NCBI GenBank assembly: GCA_039030555.1
Contig: JBCCDY010000022.1
Coordinates: 8,108-72,107, forward strand
DNA length: 64,000 nucleotides
Reading direction: 5' to 3'
Origin: JBCCDY01 sp039030555
GTDB lineage: Bacteria > Bacteroidota > Bacteroidia > Cytophagales > Cyclobacteriaceae
The first letter of the stretch is position 1. Every line of letters begins with the position of its first letter. Shown here in pieces: positions 8,637-17,745 of the stretch. The position numbers were made by a program, and so were the translations under genes. Below the pieces are notes generated by a model. That model saw only the letters and a list, made by a program, of their open reading frames with translations, ran no database searches and was not told the DNA's origin.

Positions 8637-9389
8637 ATGTTCCAAAAAACGATTAAAGCCGTAATTGTCGATGATGAATCCCTTGCCAGGGATATGATAA
8701 AGCATTATCTGTCAGACCATAGTGAAATTGAAATTGTAGAAGAATGCGAAAACGGTTATGATGGCCTAAAGGCTATTCAAGAGCATAAGCCAGACCTACT
8801 ATTTCTAGATATTATGATGCCAAAAATCAACGGTTTTGAGCTTCTTGAACTCGTGGACGATCCACCTGTGGTAATCTTCAGCACTGCTTATGATGAGTAT
8901 GCTATTAAAGCTTTTGAACTTCAGGCAGCTGATTACCTGCTCAAACCTTATGACCAGGAAAGGTTTGAACAGGCCTTAAAATCAGCTCGGCAAAAGTTAA
9001 AAGATGAGTACGGACCTAAAAACGAGATCCGAAAAATTCTGGAATCCAGATACGCCCAGCAGGAAACAATCAGGAGGATTGTGGTCAAGATCAATACTAA
9101 AGTTCACGTCATCTCTGTTCATGATATCATATATATTGAGGCTATGGACGATTACGTTAGAATTCACACTTCAAAAAATAGTTTTCTCAAACAGAATACC
9201 ATGAAGTATTTTGAAGCACACCTCCCAAAAGATGACTTCATACGTGTTCACAGGTCATACATCTGTTCCGTAAGTCAGATAGATCGCATAGAGTCTCTAA
9301 CCAAAGATTCCTTTACTGCTTTGCTGAAAAATGGTGAAAACATTCCCGTAAGCAGAAGTGGTTATGCTAAACTGAAAGAGCAACTTTGA
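8637..9389 (+). CDS. LytTR family response regulator
   Basis: This 250-residue protein has an N-terminal receiver domain with acidic pocket VDDE, phospho-acceptor D58 (LLFLDIMMPK) and conserved Lys in LLKPYDQ. A C-terminal LytTR DNA-binding domain (about 150-250) follows, with the typical IIYIEAMDDYVRIHT start and HRSYICSVSQI element. It directly follows the LytS-type kinase gene and is its probable partner. LytTR proteins bind paired direct repeats; I could not point to a specific site. Confidence 0.92.
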   Translation: MFQKTIKAVIVDDESLARDMIKHYLSDHSEIEIVEECENGYDGLKAIQEHKPDLLFLDIMMPKINGFELLELVDDPPVVIFSTAYDEYAIKAFELQAADYLLKPYDQERFEQALKSARQKLKDEYGPKNEIRKILESRYAQQETIRRIVVKINTKVHVISVHDIIYIEAMDDYVRIHTSKNSFLKQNTMKYFEAHLPKDDFIRVHRSYICSVSQIDRIESLTKDSFTALLKNGENIPVSRSGYAKLKEQL

Positions 9390-9409
9390 CTGACTATACC
9401 TAAAGAATA

Positions 9410-10129
9410 TCAGATTTTGTTAATTCGTTCCATCAAATCATGTTGCTGACTTCTTCCGATTGGCAACCTTTCCCCTTCAATATAAATGGATTCCGAATTG
9501 ATTGCGCTTATACTTTTGAGGTTGATAATATATGATTTATGCGATCGATAAAAGGAATTTGAAGGAATTTTAGTTGCTATATCTTTGAGTGTGGCACGCA
9601 GCACATAACTCCTGTTAACAGTCCGGATGGTGGAATAATTTCCATCGGCACAGATATATTTTATCTCCTTAAACGGCACTTTTACAACTAAATTCCTGTC
9701 TTTTACAAAAATAGAGTCATTTAAAATGAAATCATCCAGTCTTTTATCTTGCTCACGGGCAAAATTTCCTAGTGCGATTTCAATGGCAACCAAAACATCC
9801 TCATCCTCAAAAGGCTTGATTATATAACCATAAGGATTAACATCCTTAGCTCGTGAAACAGTATTGGAATCAGAATACGATGATATGAATAGGAACGGAA
9901 TTTCATAATCAGATCTTATTAGTCTGGCCAAATCTATACCATCCTGATCCCCACTAATTTTAATGTCTAGTAAAACCAGATCCGGCTCGTGCTTATTTAG
10001 GAACTCCTTTGCCGTACCAAAACTTCGTGCAATACCACAAACTTCGTAACCATTAGTCATTAGTCCTTCACTTAGGTCTTCTGAAATAATGGCTTCATCT
10101 TCTACAATCAATATCCTAACAGGATTCAT
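9410..10129 (-). CDS. LytTR family response regulator paired with a TPR kinase
   Basis: This 239-residue protein has a receiver domain with D55 as phospho-acceptor (LVLLDIKISG) and Lys in YIIKPFED, then a LytTR domain beginning near IKYICADGNYSTIRT and containing FYRSHKSYIINL. It lies 40 bp downstream of a large histidine kinase gene on the same strand, so the two form an operon. It converges on the unrelated LytTR gene at 8637-9389, giving two LytTR regulators tail to tail 20 bp apart. Confidence 0.9.
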   Translation of the reverse strand: MNPVRILIVEDEAIISEDLSEGLMTNGYEVCGIARSFGTAKEFLNKHEPDLVLLDIKISGDQDGIDLARLIRSDYEIPFLFISSYSDSNTVSRAKDVNPYGYIIKPFEDEDVLVAIEIALGNFAREQDKRLDDFILNDSIFVKDRNLVVKVPFKEIKYICADGNYSTIRTVNRSYVLRATLKDIATKIPSNSFYRSHKSYIINLKSISAINSESIYIEGERLPIGRSQQHDLMERINKI

Positions 10130-10169
10130 ATATCTTTTTACGAATTTGTATTTAACTGCAATTTTTAGC

Positions 10170-12209
10170 TTAACCAGACTTAAACTTTAAAATGAATTCA
10201 GCTCCAGGATGTTTTTTTATATTCAAAGTACCTCCTATTTGTTCCGTTAAAGAATTGACCAGACGCATTCCCATATTTTTGAGATTTTCAAAATCTTTAG
10301 GAAGGCCTCTCCCACTATCCCGAACAGTTAGAAGACAAGAAGCATCGTCCTTTACCAGTGAGATGTTCAGTCTTCCTTTTTCGTTTTCATTAAAGGCATA
10401 CTTCAAAGCATTAGAAACCAATTCATTCAGTATTAATCCTACCGGTATGGCTATATCAATATCAAGCTTTATACCGTCAACTTTAACAGAACGTTCTACT
10501 TTCGATGATGATCCGTAGGTTTTAAACAGAAAATCACTGAGTTCCTGAATATATTCCTTCATATTTATTTCTGAAAGATGATCATTGCTATAAAGTTTCT
10601 CATGAATTAAAGACATGGATTTTATTCTACTTCTTCCCTCACTAACTACCCTCTTCGCGGAAGGGTCCTCCAGTTTTCTGGATTGAATATTCAGTATGCT
10701 GGAAATAATCTGAAGATTATTTTTCACACGATGGTGTATTTCCTTCAACAGAGTCTCATTCTCAGCATTCTTTTGTCCGATGGTAAGATTTTTACTCGCA
10801 AGTTCCTCATTAAATTTCTTTTGTCTACTCCAACCCCTTTGGGCAATAAATATTAGTATGGAAAACAATATTATCATACCTATTAAAACCCATTGCTTAA
10901 AACTCTGCTGGGCTATTTCAGACCTTTGAACATCTAAGCTCGTCTGTTGTAATTCAATAGTCTTTTGTTGCTTTTCAGTCTCATAAAGTGCTAGCAGTAC
11001 AGCCTGTTGCCTTGCTTTTTCAGCATTGAATATGCTATCATGACGTTGTTCATATTCCAGTCTTAGTGCCCAGGCTCTACCATGTTCATTCCTAGCTGCA
11101 TATACATCAGATAAATACTTTAGCGATTGCACTCTTCTATCTTTTATTCCTTTTTCTATTGATATGGAAAGTGCCTTTTCACCTACCTCCAGAGCCTTGC
11201 CCAACTGATTTAATGATAGATAAATCTGAGTTTGCAGGTTAAGTGTAAACAGTTGGCTCGAATAGTTTCCGATTTCTTCTTTAAGCTTTAGTGCACTTCC
11301 CGAGATATTTAAAGCTAGCTCATAGTTACCCATATCATAATAGGTCTCGGCCAGGTTATGCAATTGAATAGCCGGTTTCATATCAAGATCCAGGCTGAGC
11401 TCCATAGATTTATTAAAGTAATGAAGCGCCGAATCAAAATCACCCTCCTTTTTAGCAATAGTTCCAAAATCGTTAAACAGTGCAACTTTTTGTCTACTAT
11501 TTAAGAGATCATTCGACTTAGCCTCATTGAGATACTCTTTTGCTTGTTCCAGCTCATCTTGATAAGTATTGACTAAAGCTATATTCATCAAATTACCTAC
11601 AACCTTGTAATCATAATTATACTCTCTATTCAGTTTGAGAGCTTCAAGCAGGTATTCCAGGGCATTGTTATAATCCCCAATCTCGAGTAGCAGTTTACCG
11701 AGATTATTGAAGAGCGATGATTGACCATTGGTATTATCGAGTTTCTCCTGAATGTATAGTGCCTGTTTATAATATTTCAGGGCTTCGGGGTAATTGGATG
11801 TTTTTTTATATACTATTCCTAATGCATTATAACATTTGGCCTTCTGCTCATCATTGGAAATGGATTCTGCCAGACTTAGTGCCTCATTAAAATAGTATTT
11901 AGCACTATCCATTGCATAATGATCCATATGTGAAAAGCCAACATTAACAAGAGCCTGAATAGTGCCTTCATTAAAGTTGATCTCTCGAGACTCGTTCAGC
12001 CCTAAAAAGGAATACTTTTCCGCTTTCTCAAGAGAAATAAAAGCATAGCCGGAACCTAATTCATTTAACGCGTTTACTTTCTCCTTACCTGAAATGTTTG
12101 TCAAGACATGCTCCAGGCTATCAAGTCTTTTTTGCTGTTGCCCATAGTTTGAGAAGCAAATCATCATCAGGCTGATGGTCAAAATGTTTTTAACATTTTT
12201 CATGTTCAA
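10170..12209 (-). CDS. TPR-containing histidine kinase (HisKA_2 type)
   Basis: This 679-residue protein has a signal segment (LTISLMMICFSNYGQ), then about ten tetratricopeptide repeats in the periplasmic part (about 30-420), e.g. AKCYNALGIVYKKTSNYPEA. A transmembrane helix at about 440-460 leads into a HisKA_2 domain with EIHHRVKNNLQIISSILN (phospho-His) and a HATPase domain with N-box LNELVSNALKYAF and DSGRGLP. Such TPR kinases are common in Bacteroidota. The partner is the LytTR regulator 40 bp downstream. The signal is unknown; TPRs suggest protein or peptide contact outside the membrane. Confidence 0.9.
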   Translation of the reverse strand: MNMKNVKNILTISLMMICFSNYGQQQKRLDSLEHVLTNISGKEKVNALNELGSGYAFISLEKAEKYSFLGLNESREINFNEGTIQALVNVGFSHMDHYAMDSAKYYFNEALSLAESISNDEQKAKCYNALGIVYKKTSNYPEALKYYKQALYIQEKLDNTNGQSSLFNNLGKLLLEIGDYNNALEYLLEALKLNREYNYDYKVVGNLMNIALVNTYQDELEQAKEYLNEAKSNDLLNSRQKVALFNDFGTIAKKEGDFDSALHYFNKSMELSLDLDMKPAIQLHNLAETYYDMGNYELALNISGSALKLKEEIGNYSSQLFTLNLQTQIYLSLNQLGKALEVGEKALSISIEKGIKDRRVQSLKYLSDVYAARNEHGRAWALRLEYEQRHDSIFNAEKARQQAVLLALYETEKQQKTIELQQTSLDVQRSEIAQQSFKQWVLIGMIILFSILIFIAQRGWSRQKKFNEELASKNLTIGQKNAENETLLKEIHHRVKNNLQIISSILNIQSRKLEDPSAKRVVSEGRSRIKSMSLIHEKLYSNDHLSEINMKEYIQELSDFLFKTYGSSSKVERSVKVDGIKLDIDIAIPVGLILNELVSNALKYAFNENEKGRLNISLVKDDASCLLTVRDSGRGLPKDFENLKNMGMRLVNSLTEQIGGTLNIKKHPGAEFILKFKSG

Positions 12210-12385
12210 AATTTTGATAAAATCGATAAAAGAGCATATAAAAACGAATTTGGAGATGGATATTTTTCTGTTCCTTCTTTAGTTCAATACAATTTCGAAC
12301 AGTTCTTTTACAATATTTAGCTGTTCATCCCACATGTTTTTTCTTTTGACTATAGGGTTGACATATTCAAAGAAAAATTTGAATT

Positions 12386-12856
12386 ATGCGAAAGTCAACT
12401 TTAAACACTCTGTTAATTATGTTGCTTGTCGGAATCTATTCATGCGATGAAGAAGATTCTCCGAGTTTCAATTTTGAAGACCAGATAGCTCAAGGTTCCA
12501 TTGATGGAGATGATTGGACTTTTGCCACGGGAACTGCTAAAGACTTGGGCGGTGGCCAGGAAGGGGTGTCTATTGAATTGTCAAATGTAAGTATTTCTGA
12601 TCCTTGCGATGAGTTCATCTTTCCCTCACAGATACGATTTGCCTTATTTTCAACCTCGATCGGAGTGTTCCCAATTAGTGATGATACTTCCGGCTTTGCC
12701 AATTTTATTGGCATAGGTTTCGTAGAAGGTGCCATTGAAATAGAATCGATTAATAATACAACAGTTTCAGGAAGAGTAGATGTACGTTTTACCGATCCAG
12801 ATACTAATGTTATAAGCTTTATCAATGGTGACTTTATGGTTCCATTCTGCAATTAG
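12386..12856 (+). CDS. Lipoprotein of unknown function
   Basis: This 156-residue protein has a lipoprotein signal ending in VGIYSCDEED. The acidic residues after the Cys resemble the surface-export signal of Bacteroidota lipoproteins. The mature part is beta-rich with an early GSIDGDDWTFATGTA segment, a pattern seen in small Bacteroidota lipoproteins that I cannot assign further. It ends with a Cys (VPFCN) that may pair with the internal DPCDEF Cys. The neighbours do not suggest a role. Confidence 0.65.
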   Translation: MRKSTLNTLLIMLLVGIYSCDEEDSPSFNFEDQIAQGSIDGDDWTFATGTAKDLGGGQEGVSIELSNVSISDPCDEFIFPSQIRFALFSTSIGVFPISDDTSGFANFIGIGFVEGAIEIESINNTTVSGRVDVRFTDPDTNVISFINGDFMVPFCN

Positions 12857-13074
12857 ACGATATGCATAACAAAATTCAGAGGAATAAAGATTATATGGTT
12901 AAACCGAGATGTTTTGTTAACCCTTTTGTATTGAAAAGTTCTTTATTCATCGAATTATTCGCCTTTTTATCGATGATATCCTCATCTAAAAGTGCACGTG
13001 AGTAAAATTATGAGTACTTTCTATCATTCTATATCAGCCCAAATTTAATTTAAACAAACATTTACCCAATTAAA

Positions 13075-14766
13075 ATGAACCTGACAATTACCAAAAAACC
13101 CAGCTTCTTGCTAGCCTTAGTTCTATGTATTTCAAGTTTGCTCTATGAACTTAAGGCTCAGGAAAACACTTTTGAAGACGTTCGTATAAGAGCCTTTTCA
13201 GGTGTGCAGCCCTTAGGCAATAACGGCTACTATTTCTCAAGCTTTAGTGGCAAAAACGAAACCAAAGGAGAAAATGATTTCAGACTTACATTTCTGGATA
13301 ACGATCTGAATGTAAAAAAGGAAAAAATACTCTCTTTAAGTAAATATTCAGATTTAGCCGGAAGTGCAGCTACGGATAACCACGTGCTGTTCGTATTCTA
13401 TGATTACAGCAAAAGGAATGTTACGTATATGACCTTTGATGCAGAAGGTAATACAATTGCTACTCGCGAAATATCGAAGGTTAAACGTAGATTACTGACT
13501 TCCGAAAACTTTCCTTACGTATTTCCTCAAGGAGATAATTTTGTGGTTGTAAAAGCCGAAAAGGAAGATAAGGTAGGTTACAACATTGAAATGGTTGATA
13601 AGGATCTTAAGTCACTGAATTCTTTAACATTTGCTCCGGAGAAAAAGGAGATGGAAATTCTTGATATCAAAATGCTAGACGATAAGCTTTATGTGCTTCG
13701 ACAAACTGCACCAAAAAGTGGAAAGACATTCAGCAATGAAGTAGTGAAACATGATGCCAAAACCGGAGTAGAAGATTATGTATACAGCCTTTATGACGGA
13801 ACACATTCTGGTTACCCAACTTTCGTAAGGGTAAATGAGGGAGGTAATCTTTATACAGGAGGAATGTACTTTGAAGGCACTAAAACAAGTAATACTGATT
13901 CTGAAGGCTTCTTTTATCTTCAACTCGATAATTCGGGTAAATCAGTAGCTTATGAAAAGCACGACTGGGGTGAAGTTAAAAAGTTCTTTAAAGAGAAAGG
14001 TACTTCAGCAGTATGGGGTGGTAAAACCAAAATTATTGTACAGGATATCGTATTGAGACCTGACAATTCGCTTGCTGTAATTGGCGAAGCTTTTAGAAAA
14101 TCAAAACCTGGAAAAGCTGGTGATGGAAAGAAAGCTTTTGGAATGCCAAAAGCTGGCTTAGGAAGTATTGCTGCTTCAGCATCAGGGGTAAAAGGACCTA
14201 ACTGGGCATATACACTTATGGACCTTAACATTTTTGAGTTCGACGCTGAAGGCAACTTTGTAAATGCTAGAAAGATCTTTAAGCCTGATCAAGTGGTTTA
14301 TGTGAAAAGTGAGAAAAAAGTACGAGGTCTGAGTATGGCCATGGAGCTTAAAAGAAACGGGTACTTTGGTTACAAATATTCAATTGAAGAAGGCGAGAAG
14401 CAGTATCTCGTAACCAGGATGATTGCGGAAAAAGGCAAACTGATCACCATACCTAAAAAATCGGTTCATTTTATTCCATTAGAAGCATTTGGAATAGAAG
14501 AATCAGGCTCTGTTGATGTAAGAAGCCCTACTGTTCGAGAAAAGAAGAAAGGTTTTGCCAATGCAGTAGTTGGTGCTGTATCAGCAATAACTGCTTACGA
14601 TGAGACCTTATATGATACAACAGATGATTCTACCGATAGCTTTTATTACAACTATGACAATCTGAACGGATCTGTATATCATAATGGTGAATTGTTGTTC
14701 TTTAATTACAATGTTCTTGATGCAACACTAAGAGTATGGAAAGATAAAATTCCGGTAAAAGGATAG
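13075..14766 (+). CDS. Large exported protein of unknown function
   Basis: This 563-residue protein has a Sec signal peptide (about 1-28, ending ELKAQ). The mature part consists of repeating beta-strand units with aspartate turns (LDNDLNVKKEK, FDAEGNTIATRE, VDKDLKSLNSL, FDAEGNFVNARK), suggestive of a beta-propeller. Lysine is frequent. No catalytic motif was seen and I do not recognise the family. The gene is monocistronic and ends in a rho-independent terminator at 14789-14818. Confidence 0.7.
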   Translation: MNLTITKKPSFLLALVLCISSLLYELKAQENTFEDVRIRAFSGVQPLGNNGYYFSSFSGKNETKGENDFRLTFLDNDLNVKKEKILSLSKYSDLAGSAATDNHVLFVFYDYSKRNVTYMTFDAEGNTIATREISKVKRRLLTSENFPYVFPQGDNFVVVKAEKEDKVGYNIEMVDKDLKSLNSLTFAPEKKEMEILDIKMLDDKLYVLRQTAPKSGKTFSNEVVKHDAKTGVEDYVYSLYDGTHSGYPTFVRVNEGGNLYTGGMYFEGTKTSNTDSEGFFYLQLDNSGKSVAYEKHDWGEVKKFFKEKGTSAVWGGKTKIIVQDIVLRPDNSLAVIGEAFRKSKPGKAGDGKKAFGMPKAGLGSIAASASGVKGPNWAYTLMDLNIFEFDAEGNFVNARKIFKPDQVVYVKSEKKVRGLSMAMELKRNGYFGYKYSIEEGEKQYLVTRMIAEKGKLITIPKKSVHFIPLEAFGIEESGSVDVRSPTVREKKKGFANAVVGAVSAITAYDETLYDTTDDSTDSFYYNYDNLNGSVYHNGELLFFNYNVLDATLRVWKDKIPVKG

Positions 14767-14788
14767 ATAAGACCAACCTTAAAAGACG

Positions 14789-14818
14789 AGCCTCTGGTTT
14801 TCCAGGGGCTTTTTTATT
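14789..14818 (+). terminator. Rho-independent terminator
   Basis: The stem GCCTCTGG / CCAGGGGC (one G-T pair) with a four-T loop is followed by a run of T. It lies 23 bases after the stop of the exported protein gene on the plus strand. It may also serve the converging minus-strand gene whose stop is at 14814. Confidence 0.8.
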
Positions 14819-15488
14819 TTCCAATGTATGGAATGTTTTTAGCCGATTTCTTCATGACCTTCTCAACTATAGCCTCAGAACTACTGGCGGCCCCTTTATC
14901 TATGTAAATCTGGTACCTCCACAGCAAATTACCTGTAGTACCATCTGTAATTTGCATAACGCCATTCGCTTCATGTGCATTTGCAATTGCACCAACTGTT
15001 CCGAATGTAAATATTCTTGTAGCTGTGTTGATGGCCAAAGCTGCCGATTCCGAGAAGGGCTCAGAGGTATTCATAACTCCAAAAACCAGGACATCTACCC
15101 CTAAAATTTTTGCTATCTCTTTCATCTTGCGGGCTTCAACATCCTTCGCTGAAAAAGAATTCTCTTCCAGAATTTCATTAGTCACATTCACATTTTGCAA
15201 TTCGACCTTCAAGCCCCTTCCCTCTTCTTTCTTTTTAAGAAAATCATAGACACTACTTTGAAAAAGTTGACCGTCTATTTTTTCCATGGTCTCAATTTGA
15301 TCTTCAGTAACTTCCTGCAAGTCTTTCTTTAGAAGTTTGGTATTGAACTTAAAAGGTAAAACAGCCATAGTTTGATGATTTTTGGCTATTTGCTTAAAGA
15401 GTGGATGAAAGTATTCGTCTTTCTTCTTTTGCGCAGATAAAATATTGAATATGAGGGAGAAAAGAAGTATTAGAGCTAGATTTTTCAT
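14814..15488 (-). CDS. Exported protein, possibly CsgG/DUF799-like
   Basis: This 224-residue protein has a signal peptide ending at FNILSAQ. The mature part has an N-terminal MAVLPFKFNT segment and a central ILGVDVLVFGVMNT segment. A TDGTTGNLLWRYQIYID strand follows. This 'AVLPF ... lgvDvlv.G ... G.llWr' order resembles proteins of the CsgG/GNA1162 type that sit in the outer membrane periplasmic leaflet, but there is no lipobox Cys. The similarity is weak and from memory. It is divergent from the WD40-caspase gene with a 66-bp gap. Confidence 0.55.
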   Translation of the reverse strand: MKNLALILLFSLIFNILSAQKKKDEYFHPLFKQIAKNHQTMAVLPFKFNTKLLKKDLQEVTEDQIETMEKIDGQLFQSSVYDFLKKKEEGRGLKVELQNVNVTNEILEENSFSAKDVEARKMKEIAKILGVDVLVFGVMNTSEPFSESAALAINTATRIFTFGTVGAIANAHEANGVMQITDGTTGNLLWRYQIYIDKGAASSSEAIVEKVMKKSAKNIPYIGK

Positions 15489-15554
15489 ATTTTAGATTAT
15501 TAACCTCACATCCGTTTCGATGGTGTTGAAGAACTCTGGAATTTTAACAATATC

Positions 15555-17426
15555 ATGAAAATAAGCTTATTTTCAACTCTGGCAGCTGTCTTTTTATATC
15601 CCTTTCAGCTTAGCGCTCAAAATTTTCCATTTAAGACTTTACATAATCACGATGATCAGGTTTTGACCTGTGCCTTCAGTCCTAATAGTAAGTTATTGGT
15701 ATCAGGTGCTAAAGATCAGGATATCGTTATCAATAGCATCACAACCAGAAGATCGCTTCTTGAATTGAGTGAACACCGGGAAAATGTTGAAGCTTCAGCA
15801 TTCGGTCGAGATGGAAAATATGTATTTACAGGCTCCAGAGGGGTTTTTGTGATCACTGATGTAGAGGAGAATAAAGTTGAGCGAAAGCTTACAAACCTTT
15901 CAGGTATTAAAGAAATCAAAACGACTTCCAATCCGGAAATCGTTTACCTTCTTTCAGGTGATAAAGTCCTTCAACTGAACTGGAAATCTGGAGTTACCAG
16001 AGTAATTCAGAGTAGCGACGCAATAACCTTTGATTTAGATAAAGGTGCCAAAACAGCATTTATCGGATCCGGTAAGATCATAAAGGTGTATAATCTGGAA
16101 ACATTTCAGGTAGAGAAAGAGCTTACGGGACATAAAGGTAAAATACTGTCCCTTGATTATGATCCTGTAAAAGAAAGACTAATATCCAACTCCTCATCTG
16201 ATGTTCTATTATGGGATTTGAGTACTGGGGCATCCATACCTTATGAATACAAAAAGTCAAGTCGGGTAGCTTTCAATGAAAACGGAGAATCGATCATCAT
16301 CGCTTCCAAAAATTTTTTCACCCTACGTGAGCTTGAAAGCGCAAAAGAACTGACCATGTTTACAGGCTCTTCTTCCATCGACTATTTCGAGCTTTCGCCA
16401 GATGGCCAGCTGATCGCAGCATTAGTCTCAGCAGCTAAAATAAAATTATTTGATAATCCTTGGGCACCTGAAATTAAAAAAATAGAAGAGCAAACAAAAG
16501 CTACTGAAAACATTCTACTTTCCTCTAATAACGCTTCAAAAAGTAGCCAGAGTCCACCACAGGATCGGATCGCTGGAAAAGAAATCACATCCTCTCCTAT
16601 CAAAAATACCACGGTGGTTTCCATACCGAAATCAGATGTTGATATCAACATTCCTCAAACTGGTAAAAGCAAGGACTTAACCTATGCCCTGATTATTGGT
16701 AATGAAGACTATCAGTCATTTCAGCTGGGACTAACCAGCGAGGTCAACGTTGATTTTGCCGAAAATGATGCTAGAGTTTTTAGAGAATATGCAATAAATA
16801 CCTTAGGTATCCCTGAACAGAATGTACTGTTTCACATCAATGCCCGAGCGGTTGAGATGCACAGGGCCATCGACAAGCTTAGCCTGCTGGCAAAGAACTC
16901 TCAGGGTAAAGGGGAAATTCTGTTTTATTATGCTGGTCACGGATTTCCAGATGAAATCACCAAAGAGCCTTTTCTGATCCCGGTAGATGTTAGTGGCTCA
17001 GATTTGAAATTTGCGGTTAAGTTGGAAGAAATTTATTCAAAATTATCAGTACACCCCACAAAGAGTACCACCTTTTTTCTAGATGCCTGTTTTAGTGGGG
17101 GAGCAAGAAATCAGGGACTTTTAGCGGCTCGTGGAGTTCGGGTAAAACCAAAAGAAAAGTCGTTGGATGGGAAGCTTGTTGTATTCTCGGCCAGTAGTGG
17201 AGATCAGTCTTCCCTCCCCTACAAAGAAAAAGCTCATGGGCTATTTACCTACTATCTGCTGAAGAAGCTTCAGGAAACCTCAGGAAACATTTCGTATGGA
17301 GATCTATCTTCCTATCTAATTCAGCAAGTAGGAATCAATTCCGTTCTGGTTAACAGTAAAGAGCAAAACCCACAAGTTAACGTAAGCCCTGATCTGAATG
17401 GGCAATGGCAGTCTTTGGAGTTTTAA
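15555..17426 (+). CDS. Secreted WD40-repeat and caspase-fold (C14) protein
   Basis: This 623-residue protein has a signal peptide (about 1-22, ending LSAQ). WD40-type repeats span about 25-300, e.g. HDDQVLTCAFSPNSKLLVSG and GHKGKILSLDYDP. A low-complexity Ser-rich linker (about 315-370) leads to a C14 peptidase domain. The caspase dyad is present: H462 (YYAGHG) and C512 (DACFSGG). The fold also shows YALIIGNEDYQ at the domain start. Metacaspase-like enzymes cut after basic or acidic residues; the substrate cannot be read here. A periplasmic or secreted location is unusual for a caspase homologue. Confidence 0.88.
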   Translation: MKISLFSTLAAVFLYPFQLSAQNFPFKTLHNHDDQVLTCAFSPNSKLLVSGAKDQDIVINSITTRRSLLELSEHRENVEASAFGRDGKYVFTGSRGVFVITDVEENKVERKLTNLSGIKEIKTTSNPEIVYLLSGDKVLQLNWKSGVTRVIQSSDAITFDLDKGAKTAFIGSGKIIKVYNLETFQVEKELTGHKGKILSLDYDPVKERLISNSSSDVLLWDLSTGASIPYEYKKSSRVAFNENGESIIIASKNFFTLRELESAKELTMFTGSSSIDYFELSPDGQLIAALVSAAKIKLFDNPWAPEIKKIEEQTKATENILLSSNNASKSSQSPPQDRIAGKEITSSPIKNTTVVSIPKSDVDINIPQTGKSKDLTYALIIGNEDYQSFQLGLTSEVNVDFAENDARVFREYAINTLGIPEQNVLFHINARAVEMHRAIDKLSLLAKNSQGKGEILFYYAGHGFPDEITKEPFLIPVDVSGSDLKFAVKLEEIYSKLSVHPTKSTTFFLDACFSGGARNQGLLAARGVRVKPKEKSLDGKLVVFSASSGDQSSLPYKEKAHGLFTYYLLKKLQETSGNISYGDLSSYLIQQVGINSVLVNSKEQNPQVNVSPDLNGQWQSLEF

Positions 17427-17427
17427 C

Positions 17428-17580
17428 TTACTTATAACGATCAAACATTGACCTTCTCCTTCGAGATTCCATTCTTTCTTCGTGGCCTCTAAAATTAGTT
17501 AATTCACTATCCGAACGCCCTGAGAACATCAATAGAATAAGATTAAGAATATCTTTTATAATGGATTTAAGTATTTTCAT
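17428..17580 (-). CDS. Possible 50-residue protein with hydrophobic N-terminus
   Basis: An ATG at 17580 opens a 50-codon frame to a TAA at 17428. The product has an amphipathic or membrane-prone start (ILKSIIKDILNLILLMFSG) and a very basic tail with five Arg in RGHEERMESRRRRSM. It fills an otherwise empty interval between two plus-strand genes. The clean hydrophobic-then-basic layout favours a real small membrane protein, but no homologue can be tested here. Confidence 0.45.
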   Translation of the reverse strand: MKILKSIIKDILNLILLMFSGRSDSELTNFRGHEERMESRRRRSMFDRYK

Positions 17581-17745
17581 TAGACAGCTTAAATCTATTT
17601 AACAAAACAGAGGATTTAAAAAGCAAATTTTTAAATATGCAACCCTTTTGCTCAACATAGAAATGATTTTAGCTGCGGACGAATCAATAGTAAATTTTTA
17701 GGGGGATTAAGACATCTTCCATAGCTTCCTGAAAATTAGTTAATT

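Noticed and set aside
17491..17745. Direct repeat AAAATTAGTTAATT at 17491 and 17732
   Set aside because: The word is AT-rich and occurs only twice, once inside the small reading frame, so chance is a good explanation.
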